A stretch of DNA of 64,000 nucleotides from contig NZ_CADFEJ010000002.1 in NCBI RefSeq assembly GCF_902833055.1, positions 372,001 through 436,000 of the forward strand, given 5' to 3'. The notes below the pieces were generated by a model, which was given only the letters and a program-made list of their open reading frames with translations, was not told the origin of the DNA and searched no databases. Numbering within the stretch: the stretch's first letter is position 1; the number at the start of each line of letters is the position of its first letter. A program made the position numbers and the translations under genes. Shown here one piece after another: positions 7,862 to 16,170 of this stretch. This DNA comes from Burkholderia territorii (GTDB taxonomy: Bacteria; Pseudomonadota; Gammaproteobacteria; Burkholderiales; Burkholderiaceae).

Positions 7862-8611
7862 GTGTCACGCAATCTGAAGGATAAAGTCGCCGTCGTTCTC
7901 GGCGGCACGGGCGGGATCGGCGTCGCGACCGCGGCGCGTTTCGCCGAAGCGGGCGCGCGCGTGGTCGTGGTCGGGCGAAGCGACCTCGACGTGGCGCAGC
8001 GCCTCGCCGACTCGCTGCCCGGCGACGGGCATGCTGCCGCGGTCGCGACGATCACCGAGAGCGCGACGCTCGCCGCGCTTGCCGACGAGGTGCGCACGCG
8101 TTACGGGCGCGCGGACATCCTGGTGAACGCGGCCGGCTTCACGAAGCCGGTTCGTCATGCGGATCTCGACGCGCTGACGGACGATCTGATCGACGAGATC
8201 ATGCAAGTCAACTGGCGCGGCCAGTTCGCGGCGATCCGCGCATTTCGCGCGCTGCTCGACGAATCTGGCGACGGGCTCGTCGTCAACGTATCGTCGATCG
8301 CAGGCACGACCGGCAACGGCAGCAACGTCGCCTATTGCGCGGCCAAGGCGGGCATCGACGTGATGGCGCTGTCGCTCGGCCGCGCGCTCGCGCCGCGCAT
8401 TCGGGTGGTGAACGTATCGCCCGGCGTCGTGGATACGCAGTTCGTTCCCGGGCGCGGCGACGATTTCAACGAAAAGGCCGCCGCGACGACGCCGCTGCGC
8501 CGGATCGGCGCGCCGGACGACGTCGCGACCGCCATCGTCGCCTGCGCGACGACGCTGACGTTCACGACCGGCACGACGATCGTCGTCGACGGCGGCCGCC
8601 GGCTGAACTGA
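7862..8611 (+). CDS. Short-chain dehydrogenase/reductase
   Basis: This 249-residue SDR starts at a GTG preceded by AGGAGAGG. It has the Rossmann motif GGTGGIG near residue 13, the NAG-like motif as NAAG, the catalytic Ser in NVSSIAG, and Tyr-x3-Lys as YCAAK. The C-terminal GTTIVVDGGRRLN is typical of the classical family. It should oxidise or reduce a ketone/alcohol with NAD(P)(H). In this operon it may act on the cleavage product or prepare the aromatic substrate. It begins 14 bases after the dioxygenase gene and is followed 18 bases later by the BKACE gene, so co-transcription is near certain. Confidence 0.9.
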   Translation: MSRNLKDKVAVVLGGTGGIGVATAARFAEAGARVVVVGRSDLDVAQRLADSLPGDGHAAAVATITESATLAALADEVRTRYGRADILVNAAGFTKPVRHADLDALTDDLIDEIMQVNWRGQFAAIRAFRALLDESGDGLVVNVSSIAGTTGNGSNVAYCAAKAGIDVMALSLGRALAPRIRVVNVSPGVVDTQFVPGRGDDFNEKAAATTPLRRIGAPDDVATAIVACATTLTFTTGTTIVVDGGRRLN

Positions 8612-8629
8612 TTGCCTGGAGACCTTCCG

Positions 8630-9511
8630 ATGCATGCTCGCAAGACCATCATTACCTGCGCCGTCACGGGCAACATCACGCGCCCCGACCAGCATCCGGG
8701 CCTGCCGGTCACGCCCGAGCAGATCGCGAATGCTTCGCTCGAAGCCGCGCAGGCCGGTGCCGCCGTCGTGCATATCCATGTCCGCGATCCGGCCACGGGC
8801 AGACCCTCGATGGACGTCGATCTCTATCGCGACGTCATGGCCCGGATCCGCGCGGTCGATCGCGAGTTGATCATCAACCTGACGACCGGCCCGGGCGGGC
8901 GCTTCATTCCGAGCGACGACGATCCGAAGATGGCCGCGCCCGGCACCACGCTTCTGCCGCCGGACAAGCGCGTGGAACACATACTCGCGCTCAGGCCCGA
9001 CATCTGCAGCCTCGACCTGAACACGATGAATTCGGGTAGCGAGGTCGTGATCAACACGCCGAAGAACGTCACGCGGATGGCCGAGGCGATCCGCCGGGCC
9101 GGCGTGAAACCGGAGCTCGAGATCTTCGACTCCGGCGACATTCATCTGGCGCGGGACCTCATCGCGAGCGGCGTGCTCGACGGTCCCGGGCTCTGGGCCT
9201 TCGTCAGCGGCGTCAAGTATGGCTTCGCGGCATCGCCCGAAACGCTGCTCTATGTGCGCGGGCTATTGCCGCCGGGCGCGATCTGGTCCGCGTTCGGGAT
9301 CGGGCGTTTCGAGTTTCCGATCGTCGCGCAGGCGTGGCTCGCGGGCGGGCACGTGCGCGTCGGCCTCGAGGACAACATCTACATCGAGAAAGGCGTGCTC
9401 GCCGAAAGCAACGCGGCGCTCGTCGCGCGGGCGCGCGAGATCGTCGCGCTACTCGGCGGCGAGATCGCGACGAGCCGCGATGCGCGCGAATGCCTCGGCC
9501 TCGCGTCCTGA
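8630..9511 (+). CDS. Beta-keto acid cleavage enzyme (BKACE, DUF849)
   Basis: This 293-residue protein has the BKACE TIM barrel with the zinc-binding HIHVRDP motif (His48, His50) and the later GLEDNIYIEKG region near the C-terminus. The family condenses a beta-keto acid with acetyl-CoA, giving acetoacetate and a shorter acyl-CoA. Start choice: ATG at 8630 with GGAG just upstream. Downstream of an intradiol dioxygenase, a reasonable substrate is 3-oxoadipate, which would yield succinyl-CoA and acetoacetate. That substrate is inferred from context, not from specificity residues. Confidence 0.9.
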   Translation: MHARKTIITCAVTGNITRPDQHPGLPVTPEQIANASLEAAQAGAAVVHIHVRDPATGRPSMDVDLYRDVMARIRAVDRELIINLTTGPGGRFIPSDDDPKMAAPGTTLLPPDKRVEHILALRPDICSLDLNTMNSGSEVVINTPKNVTRMAEAIRRAGVKPELEIFDSGDIHLARDLIASGVLDGPGLWAFVSGVKYGFAASPETLLYVRGLLPPGAIWSAFGIGRFEFPIVAQAWLAGGHVRVGLEDNIYIEKGVLAESNAALVARAREIVALLGGEIATSRDARECLGLAS

Positions 9512-9596
9512 GCGCAGCGCGACGCGTGGACGCGCGACGAGCCGACGGCCACCGCGCCACGCGTCAGAATCGACATTTTCCGGGAAACCATCGAGC

Positions 9597-10574
9597 ATGA
9601 AATGCATTCGCGTCCAGCAGAAAAGCACTGATATCAGCGCGCTCGCACTGAGCATCGACACGCAACCTGTCCCGCCGATCAATACGACCGACTGCTTGGT
9701 CGAGATCGAGAGCGCGGGCGTCAACCCGAGCGACGTGAAGGCCGTGCTCGGTTTCATGCCGCACGCGGTGTGGCCGCGCACGCCGGGGCGGGACTACGCG
9801 GGGCGCGTGATCGACGGCCCTCCGGCGCTGATCGGCAAGGAAGTCTGGGGCAGCAGCGGTGAGCTCGGTATCCGTCGCGACGGCACCCACGCCAGCCATC
9901 TCGTCGTGCCGGCGCACAGTGTTCGCGAGAAACCGGCAAACCTAACGATGGACGAGGCCGGCTCGATCGGCGTTCCGTTCGTCACCGCGTTCGAGGGCCT
10001 GCATCGTGCCGGCGGCGTGCGGCGCGGCGACGTCGTGCTCGTCCTGGGTGCCAACGGCAAAGTCGGGCAGGCGGCCGTCCAGCTGGCGACCATGGCGGGA
10101 GCGGAGGTGATCGGGGTCGTTCGCGACGATACGTCGTATGTCGGGCACGCAAACGGCGATGTCACGATGATCAATGCATCCGCGGAGCCGTTCGACGAGC
10201 TCGTGCTCGAGATGACGGCCGGCCGCGGCGCGAACCTCGTCTACAACACGGTCGGGAGTCCGTACTTCGAGCGTGCGAATCGCGCGATGGCCGTGCGCGG
10301 CACGCAGATCCTGATCTCGACGATCGAGCGCGCGGTGCCGTTCGACATCTTCGCGTTCTATCGCGGGCAGCACACCTATGTCGGCATCGATACGCTCGCG
10401 CTTGATACGCGATACTGCGCCGACATCCTTGACGCGTTGCTGCCGTCGTTCGAGCAGGGCTCGTTGAGGCCGTTCCCGATCGATGCCGGTTCCGTGTTCG
10501 ATCTTGTGGATGCGGCACACGCGTATCGGGCCGTATTCGGCGGCACCGCGAACCGGGTGCTGCTCAAGCCATGA
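9597..10574 (+). CDS. Zinc-independent MDR oxidoreductase (quinone oxidoreductase-like)
   Basis: This 325-residue medium-chain dehydrogenase/reductase has the GroES-like N-terminal half (VEIESAGVNPSDVKAVLG, then PGRDYAGRVIDGP). The NADPH-binding half carries VLVLGANGKVGQAAVQLATM. The zinc ligands of true alcohol dehydrogenases are absent, so it belongs with quinone oxidoreductase/enoyl reductase types. Such enzymes can reduce activated double bonds, so it is a candidate for reducing maleylacetate or a related enone. The end overlaps the cupin start by four bases (ATGA), indicating translational coupling. A weak ribosome-binding site precedes the start. Confidence 0.85.
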   Translation: MKCIRVQQKSTDISALALSIDTQPVPPINTTDCLVEIESAGVNPSDVKAVLGFMPHAVWPRTPGRDYAGRVIDGPPALIGKEVWGSSGELGIRRDGTHASHLVVPAHSVREKPANLTMDEAGSIGVPFVTAFEGLHRAGGVRRGDVVLVLGANGKVGQAAVQLATMAGAEVIGVVRDDTSYVGHANGDVTMINASAEPFDELVLEMTAGRGANLVYNTVGSPYFERANRAMAVRGTQILISTIERAVPFDIFAFYRGQHTYVGIDTLALDTRYCADILDALLPSFEQGSLRPFPIDAGSVFDLVDAAHAYRAVFGGTANRVLLKP

Positions 10575-10921
10575 ACGTCACACGCTTTTGCGACGCGCCC
10601 GACTATTTCCCGCCGAACCACTTCGGGATGAAATGCGTCCGCCTGCAAGGACGCGAGGCGGGCCCGGCCGAATCGCTGTGGCTGGGCGTGTCGACGATCG
10701 AGCCGGGCGGGCACACGACGATGGACGCGTCTGATGTCGAAAAGCATTACGTCGTGCTGGAAGGCCGGGTGTGCGTAGACGCGGACGGCGTCGAAGTCGA
10801 ATTGCAGGCATTCGATTCGTGCCGTCTCGCGCCGGGCGAGCGGCGTGGGCTGCACAACCGGTCGGACAGACACGCCAGGATCCTGCTCGCGATGCCGTTC
10901 GCGCGTCCTGCGCGCGACTAG
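10571..10921 (+). CDS. Small cupin-domain protein
   Basis: This 116-residue protein is a single cupin barrel. Motif 1 is recognisable as EPGGHTTMDASDVEKHYVVLEG (described here by its G-G-H and E-x-H-Y residues), and motif 2 as APGERRGLHNRS. Two His and one Glu could bind a metal. Such small cupins in catabolic operons are usually isomerases, dehydratases or non-enzymatic binding proteins; the reaction here cannot be deduced. It is translationally coupled to the MDR gene and ends the operon. No terminator with a T-run is seen after it. Confidence 0.8.
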   Translation: MNVTRFCDAPDYFPPNHFGMKCVRLQGREAGPAESLWLGVSTIEPGGHTTMDASDVEKHYVVLEGRVCVDADGVEVELQAFDSCRLAPGERRGLHNRSDRHARILLAMPFARPARD

Positions 10922-11138
10922 CCGCGGACGCAGACCGTGCGGTACAACGCGGCCCGCGGCAGTGCGCCGTGAGCGCAATCGGCCGCGCCGATCGAGAAGA
11001 TCGGACGATCCGGCAAACCGCCGGCCGTTCCGGTCAGTTTTCTGGACGCCCGCAACCTTATATTTGTCTAACCGGATTCGCACTCGCACGCCGGGACGGC
11101 TGCGAGTGTTTCGCCAGCCGGCCGAACGGCGCGGCACG

Positions 11139-12209
11139 TCAGCTCGCGCGCGCCCGGCCGCCCGCCGCCCGAACTGATCGTGCGCAGGTCGACCCGCGCA
11201 CGATCAGTTCGGGCGGCAGCGTGATCCGCAGCGGCGCCTTGCCCGGCGTCGCGATCATGCCGAGCAGCAGGCGCGCGGCCTGCCGGCCCATCTCGCGGTG
11301 CTGGATGCGCAGGGTGGTCAGCGACGGACTCAGCATGTCGAGCAGCGGCATGTCGTTGTGGCCGATCAGCGAGATGTCCTTCGGGCACGCGATCCGCCGC
11401 TCGGCAAACACGTCGTAGCAGCCGAGCGCGATCAAGTCGTTCGCCGCGATAATGGCCGTCACCCTGCGATGCGTATCGAGCAACTGCGCGCAGGCGAGGC
11501 GCCCGGCTTCGCGCGTGAACTCGGCCGCTTCTACGACGACGTTGGCCGCGAGATCGTGCTGCTGGGTGGCGATCTGGAATCCCTGCAACCGCGACAGGCC
11601 GGTCGCGAGCCGCTCCGGTCCGGACAGGTGCGCGATGAGCGTATGCCCGAGCCCGACCAAGTGCTCGACCGCGAGCCGCATCGACAGGAAATCGTCGTTG
11701 ACGACTTCGGGCACGTGACCGCCGTCCTCGCCGCGATTGACGAGCACGAGCGGTACGCCGTCGAGGATGCAGCGGCGCACGAGCGGATCGTGTCGCGCGG
11801 CGGTAGCGAGGATCAGGCCGTCCACCTGGCGTTCGAGCATCTGCTCGAGCATCCGTTCCTGGTTCTTCGGCTTGCCGACGATGTTCGCGATCAGCACGCC
11901 GTAACCTTCGGCCGCGAGTTCTTCCTCGATGCCGCAGACCATCGGCGGAAACACCGGATTCGAGATGTCGGGCAGGCAGACGCCGATCACCTTCGATTGC
12001 CCGCCACGCAGCGCGGCGGCCAGCCGGTTCTGCCGATAGCCGAGCGACTTGGCTGCGGCAAGCACGCGACGCACGACCTCGTCGCCGATCAGGTGACGCG
12101 TGGCCGGATTGAGCACGCGCGACACCGTCGACGCATTGACGGATGCCGCAGCGGCGACTTCGCGAATCGTGACGCGGCCGGTGCCGCGCGCTTCGGAGGA
12201 TTGGCTCAT
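11139..12209 (-). CDS. LacI-family transcriptional regulator
   Basis: This 356-residue protein has the LacI DNA-binding head (TIREVAAAASVNASTVSRVL, with the hinge SLGYRQNRLAAALRGGQS). A periplasmic-binding-protein-like core follows (VIGVCLPDISNPVFPPMVCG; LILATAARHD; DGVPLVLVNRG). It lies between two units bearing TGCAAACGGTTGCA-type operators and is divergent from the ABC importer, so it most likely represses both the dioxygenase operon and the importer. The inducer is unknown; a sugar-like or cyclitol-like molecule would suit the transporter type. The last ~18 residues (after PPELIVRGS) are encoded by one arm of a large inverted repeat and are not typical of the family. Confidence 0.92.
   Translation of the reverse strand: MSQSSEARGTGRVTIREVAAAASVNASTVSRVLNPATRHLIGDEVVRRVLAAAKSLGYRQNRLAAALRGGQSKVIGVCLPDISNPVFPPMVCGIEEELAAEGYGVLIANIVGKPKNQERMLEQMLERQVDGLILATAARHDPLVRRCILDGVPLVLVNRGEDGGHVPEVVNDDFLSMRLAVEHLVGLGHTLIAHLSGPERLATGLSRLQGFQIATQQHDLAANVVVEAAEFTREAGRLACAQLLDTHRRVTAIIAANDLIALGCYDVFAERRIACPKDISLIGHNDMPLLDMLSPSLTTLRIQHREMGRQAARLLLGMIATPGKAPLRITLPPELIVRGSTCARSVRAAGGRARAS
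11164..11217. repeat. 54-bp near-perfect palindrome inside the LacI-family gene
   Basis: Two 22-base arms (11164-11185 and 11196-11217) are exact reverse complements. The 10 bases between them contain the self-complementary GGTCGACC, leaving one A/C mismatch in 54 bases. The palindrome covers the codons for the conserved PPELIVR segment and the unusual C-terminal tail, so the tail looks like an inverted copy of the preceding codons. It could form a strong hairpin in RNA or a cruciform in DNA. No T-run follows on either side. Confidence 0.9.
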
Positions 12210-12334
12210 GGAACCCGCTGAAGAATAGGCATCCGATTGTATCGATGCAATGGGTTGCGATCAATGTTGCAGGTGAAACCCTAATATTTTCAGTGCTAAA
12301 CCTCATTGACAGCCCATTTTCATCGGATAGGATA

Positions 12335-12348
12335 TGCATACGTTTGCA
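12335..12348. promoter_or_regulatory. LacI-type operator, site 3
   Basis: TGCATACGTTTGCA is a symmetric LacI-type site in the 380-base divergent region between the LacI gene (start 12209) and the ABC importer (start 12590). It is followed by AT-rich sequence. It could serve autoregulation of the LacI gene or act with the 12507 site through looping. Confidence 0.65.
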
Positions 12349-12506
12349 TAAAAGCAAATCATACATCCGATGCAATCGGTCGAGCTGTGGCCGGAGTCGA
12401 CGATGCCATCGACAAGCGGACACGCCGAAACCCGGAAAAATCGCGGTCGATTCAACGATGCCATGGATCGCGGCGATGCGTTGCCCAGGTTTTTTGTCTC
12501 AATTTA

Positions 12507-12520
12507 TGCAAACGGTTGCA
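12507..12520. promoter_or_regulatory. LacI-type operator, site 4
   Basis: TGCAAACGGTTGCA is identical to the site at 6909-6922 and is likewise flanked by A and T. It lies 70 bases upstream of the substrate-binding protein start, in a position to control the importer promoter. Confidence 0.8.
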
Positions 12521-12589
12521 TTGCTGTCACCCGGAATGTCATGCCGTCAAGCGGCGTGGCCCATATGAACGACGGACAGGAGCCAATGG

Positions 12590-13591
12590 ATGGAGACGAA
12601 CCTTGAAAACGAACGCCAGCCGGCGCGCAAGCGGGCCGCGATGTGCATCGTCGTCGCGACGATCGGCATCTTCCACGGCGCGAGCGCGCTTGCGGCAAGC
12701 GAGACAATCGCCGCCTTCTACAAGAACCAGGTCGATCCGCATTTCGCGCTCGTTCGCGCCGGTGTCAACGCCGAGGCGAAACAGCTCGGCGTGTCGGTCA
12801 CGAACTATGCGCCGACCCGGCCGAACGATCTCGGCGAGCAGTTGAGCGAGCTGGAAGATGTCGGCGTGAGGAAACCGAGCGCGGTGCTGTTCATGGGCGT
12901 GAACCCGCACGGTGTCGTGCCCGCGATCCAGAAGATCAACGCGATCGGCATTCCGGTCGTCAACTACAACGATCGCGTGGCGGGCGGCAAATTTTCGTCG
13001 GTCGTCGTCGCGGATGACTACAACCTCGGTCTCGACGTCGCGCGCTACCTGTTCAAGAACCTCGGCGGCAAGGGCAATGTCGTGATCCTCGAAGGCGTGA
13101 AGGGTTCGACGACGAGCGACGAACGCGAACGCGGGTTCAGGAAAGCCCTTCAGGAATTCCCGGACGTTCACCTGCTGGCGGCGCAGCCGGCCAACTATCA
13201 GCGGCTGCAGGCGCTTCAGGTGATGGAGAACCTGATCCAGTCGAATCCGAAGATCGATGGTGTGCTGGCGGCCGCCGACGTGATGGCGATGGGCGCGATC
13301 GAGGCCCTCGAAGCCGCGGGCCAGAAGCAGGTGAAGGTCGTCGGCATCGGCGGCGTGCCCGAGTCGGTCAAGGCTATCAAGGAAGGGCGGTTGCTGGCGA
13401 CGGCCGAATTCAACGGCTTCAAGATGGGCTGCATCGCGACGATGGCCGCGGTCCGCACGCTGCGCAAGGAACCCGTGCCCGATACGGTGCTGATCAAGGG
13501 CATCGTGATCGACAAGACGAACACTGCGCCGTTCGAGCTGCCGGGCGATCAGCGTCAATGCCCGGCCTGGAGCGACGTGGCCAGCAAGTGA
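12590..13591 (+). CDS. Sugar-type ABC transporter substrate-binding protein (RbsB/peripla_BP_4 family)
   Basis: This 333-residue protein has an N-terminal signal peptide (hydrophobic core IVVATIGIFHGASALAA, cleavage near residue 36) and a periplasmic binding fold of the ribose type. Typical segments are KNQVDPHFALVRAGVNAEAK, VNYNDRVAGGKFSSVV near the hinge, and GVLAAADVMAMGAIEALEAA. It should capture a small polyol, pentose or related ligand in the periplasm and deliver it to the permeases encoded downstream. It is preceded by LacI-type operators and heads an operon with the ATPase and two permease genes. The ligand cannot be assigned from sequence. Confidence 0.9.
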   Translation: METNLENERQPARKRAAMCIVVATIGIFHGASALAASETIAAFYKNQVDPHFALVRAGVNAEAKQLGVSVTNYAPTRPNDLGEQLSELEDVGVRKPSAVLFMGVNPHGVVPAIQKINAIGIPVVNYNDRVAGGKFSSVVVADDYNLGLDVARYLFKNLGGKGNVVILEGVKGSTTSDERERGFRKALQEFPDVHLLAAQPANYQRLQALQVMENLIQSNPKIDGVLAAADVMAMGAIEALEAAGQKQVKVVGIGGVPESVKAIKEGRLLATAEFNGFKMGCIATMAAVRTLRKEPVPDTVLIKGIVIDKTNTAPFELPGDQRQCPAWSDVASK

Positions 13592-13682
13592 CGCGCGCGG
13601 CCGAGCGGGCCGTAGCGCAGGACGGCGCCCCGGCTGTCGCACGACGCGCGGCCGTGCGCCGAACTGCACCGTGGAGATGAGC

Positions 13683-15200
13683 ATGGAAACTTCTACCGGG
13701 CGCGCTCCGCGTCTCGAATTACGCAAGATCTGCAAGCATTTTCCCGGCGTGGCGGCGCTGACCGACGTCGACCTGACGCTGTACCCGGGCGAGCTGCACA
13801 TGCTGCTTGGCGAGAACGGCGCCGGGAAGTCGTCGCTGATGAAGGTGTTGTTCGGCGCCTACCGCGCCGATAGCGGCGAGATCCGTTACGACGGCACGCC
13901 GGTCGCGATCGAATCGCCGGCCGATGCGAAGCGCCTGGGCATCGCAGTGATTTTCCAGGAATTCTCGCTCGTGCCGCATCTGTCGATCGCGCAGAACATC
14001 TATCTCGGCCGCGAGCCGCGCAACCGTCTCGGCCTCGTCGATCACCGGCGCATGCACGCGGACGCGGCGGCCGTGCTGGCGCAACTGGGGCTCGCGTACG
14101 ACACGCGCACCCACGCGGCGGACCTGGGCGTCGCGCAGCAGCAGATGGTCGAGATCGCGAAAGCGCTGTCGCACGATGCGCGCGTGCTGGTGATGGACGA
14201 GCCGACCGCCGCGATCTCGGACCGGGAAGCCGACGCACTGTTCGCGGTCGTGCATCGGTTGCGCGCCTCCGGCGTGGCGATCGTCTACATCTCGCACCGT
14301 ATGAAGGAAGTGTTCGATCTCGGCGATCGCGTGACCGTCTTGCGCGACGGCCGCCTCGTGACATCGATGCCGGCCGGCGATGCGACCCCTGAGCAGTTGA
14401 TCGCCCTGATGGTCGGGCGCAAGGTCGGCGCGGTCTACGAGCGCCGTTATTTCGGCGCATGCGGAGAGATGGCACTCGACGTGCGCGGCCTGACGACGTC
14501 GACGGGCGTGAACGGCGTCGACCTGCAGGTGCGCTGCGGCGAGATCGTCGGATTGTCGGGGCTCGTCGGCGCCGGGCGGACCGAGGTCGCGCGCGCGGTG
14601 ATCGGCGCCGACCCGATTCAGGGCGGGCGCATCGAAATCTTCGGCAAGGCGGTATCGGGCGGCCCGCACGAGGTCGTCAGGCGCGGCGTCGGCCTGATTC
14701 CGGAAAACCGCAAGCACGAAGGCGTCGCGCTGCGCCGCTCGGTGCACGAGAACCTGCTCGTGTCGAGTCTGTGGCGACTGTTCCCGAACGGCTGGTATCG
14801 CCCGACCCGCGCGAGGCGCGTGACGCGCGACCTGATCGAGCGGCTGCGGATCGCACCGGGCGATCCGGCGAAACGGGCGCGCAACCTGAGCGGCGGCAAC
14901 CAGCAGAAGATCGTGATCGGCAAATGGCTCAGCGCCGACTGTCGGCTGTACATCTTCGACGAGCCGACGCGCGGCATCGATATCGGTGCGAAGACGGAGA
15001 TCTTCAACCTGATCGAACGGCTCGTCGAGCAGGGCGCGGCCGTGCTGCTGATCAGCTCGGAGCTGTCGGAGATCGTGCATGTTTGCGACCGCGCGTACGT
15101 GATGCGCAGCGGCGCGATCTCGGGCGAACTGCCGCGCGAACAATTGAGCGAGCTACGCATTCTGGGTCTGGCGATGCATGGAGGCGACGATGTCGATTGA
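13683..15200 (+). CDS. Sugar-type ABC transporter ATP-binding protein (two NBDs, RbsA-like)
   Basis: This 505-residue protein contains two nucleotide-binding domains in tandem, as in RbsA/XylG. NBD1 has Walker A GENGAGKSS and Walker B VLVMDEPTAAI. NBD2 has the degenerate P-loop GLVGAGRTEVAR typical of this subfamily, signature LSGGNQQKIVIGKW, and Walker B LYIFDEPTRGIDIGAK. The ATG at 13683 is preferred because GGAG lies six bases upstream; GTG 13671 and ATG 13677 are alternatives. The end overlaps the first permease gene. It powers import together with the binding protein and both permeases. Confidence 0.93.
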   Translation: METSTGRAPRLELRKICKHFPGVAALTDVDLTLYPGELHMLLGENGAGKSSLMKVLFGAYRADSGEIRYDGTPVAIESPADAKRLGIAVIFQEFSLVPHLSIAQNIYLGREPRNRLGLVDHRRMHADAAAVLAQLGLAYDTRTHAADLGVAQQQMVEIAKALSHDARVLVMDEPTAAISDREADALFAVVHRLRASGVAIVYISHRMKEVFDLGDRVTVLRDGRLVTSMPAGDATPEQLIALMVGRKVGAVYERRYFGACGEMALDVRGLTTSTGVNGVDLQVRCGEIVGLSGLVGAGRTEVARAVIGADPIQGGRIEIFGKAVSGGPHEVVRRGVGLIPENRKHEGVALRRSVHENLLVSSLWRLFPNGWYRPTRARRVTRDLIERLRIAPGDPAKRARNLSGGNQQKIVIGKWLSADCRLYIFDEPTRGIDIGAKTEIFNLIERLVEQGAAVLLISSELSEIVHVCDRAYVMRSGAISGELPREQLSELRILGLAMHGGDDVD

Positions 15201-16170
15201 AACGAAACGAAACGGCAGGGATCCGGCGGCGTGGCGCAAACGGCCGCTGCCTTCGATCGTCTGGGCCAGCGTCGCGCTGGTCGCGGCGGCGGCATTCGGT
15301 GTACCGGGATTCGCGTCGCGCGCGAACCTGGTCGACATCGGCCTCCAGGTCTCGATCCTCGTGATGATCGCGATGCCGATGACACTGGTGATCCTGAGCG
15401 AGGGGCTCGACCTGTCGGTCGGTGCGTTGCTGAGCCTGTGCGGCGTCGTATTCGCGCAGCTGCTCGGAACCGGCGCGGGTGTCGGTGCCGCGCTCGGCGC
15501 GGCCGCGGCGGTCGGGATCGCGATCGGCTTCCTGAACGGGATGCTCGTCGCGCGACTCGCGCTGCCGCCGTTCGTCGTGACGCTCGGCACGCTGGGTGTC
15601 GCGCACGGCGTAGCGCTCGTGCTGACCGACGGCAATGCGGTCGTCGTCGCGAATCCCGCGGTCGGCGCGCTGTACGGGTCGTCGGTACTCGGTGTGCCGT
15701 TCCCGATCGCATGCGCGGTCGCGGCCTACGGGGTCACGCATCTGCTGCTCTACCACACGCGGTTCGGTGCCTATGTGTTCGCGATCGGCGGCAACCGCGA
15801 CGCGCTCACGCTGGCCGGTGTCCGTGCGCGCGTCCATCACGTCGCGATCTACGCGATGAGCGGGCTGTTTGCGGGTCTCGCCGCACTCCTGCTCGTCGGG
15901 CGCATGAACGCCGCGGAGCCGAATGCCGCGATCGGCATGGAATTCGATGCGATCGCGGCCGTCGTGCTCGGCGGCACGTCGTTCGAGCGCGGTGCAGGGT
16001 GGTTGCCCGGCACGGCGATCGGTGTGTTGACGATCGCCGTGCTGCGCAACGCACTCAACCTGGTCGGCGTCGAATCGTCGCTGCAGGTCGTGACGATCGG
16101 CTTGCTGGTTCTCGCGGTCGTTGTCGTCGATAGCGTCCGTCAATCCCGTGTCGCAGGAGCGCAAGCATGA
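15190..16170 (+). CDS. Sugar-type ABC transporter permease 1 (RbsC-like)
   Basis: This 326-residue protein has about eight to ten membrane helices and the BPD_transp_2 signature. Examples are TLVILSEGLDLSVGALLSLC, PPFVVTLGTLGVAHGVAL and GIEFDAIAAVVLGGTSFERG-like sequence near the C-terminus (the EAA-like coupling region). Start ATG 15190 follows GGAG at six bases and overlaps the ATPase gene by 11 bases. It overlaps the next permease by ATGA. The two non-identical permeases probably form a heterodimer in the inner membrane. Confidence 0.92.
   Translation: MSIETKRNGRDPAAWRKRPLPSIVWASVALVAAAAFGVPGFASRANLVDIGLQVSILVMIAMPMTLVILSEGLDLSVGALLSLCGVVFAQLLGTGAGVGAALGAAAAVGIAIGFLNGMLVARLALPPFVVTLGTLGVAHGVALVLTDGNAVVVANPAVGALYGSSVLGVPFPIACAVAAYGVTHLLLYHTRFGAYVFAIGGNRDALTLAGVRARVHHVAIYAMSGLFAGLAALLLVGRMNAAEPNAAIGMEFDAIAAVVLGGTSFERGAGWLPGTAIGVLTIAVLRNALNLVGVESSLQVVTIGLLVLAVVVVDSVRQSRVAGAQA

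Noticed and set aside
10921..10960. Terminator after the cupin gene
   Set aside because: GCCGCGG and CCGCGGC can pair, but the loop is long and no T-run follows.
12246..12260. Additional LacI operator (TGCAATGGGTTGCG)
   Set aside because: It lacks the central CG and has weaker symmetry than the four sites reported.
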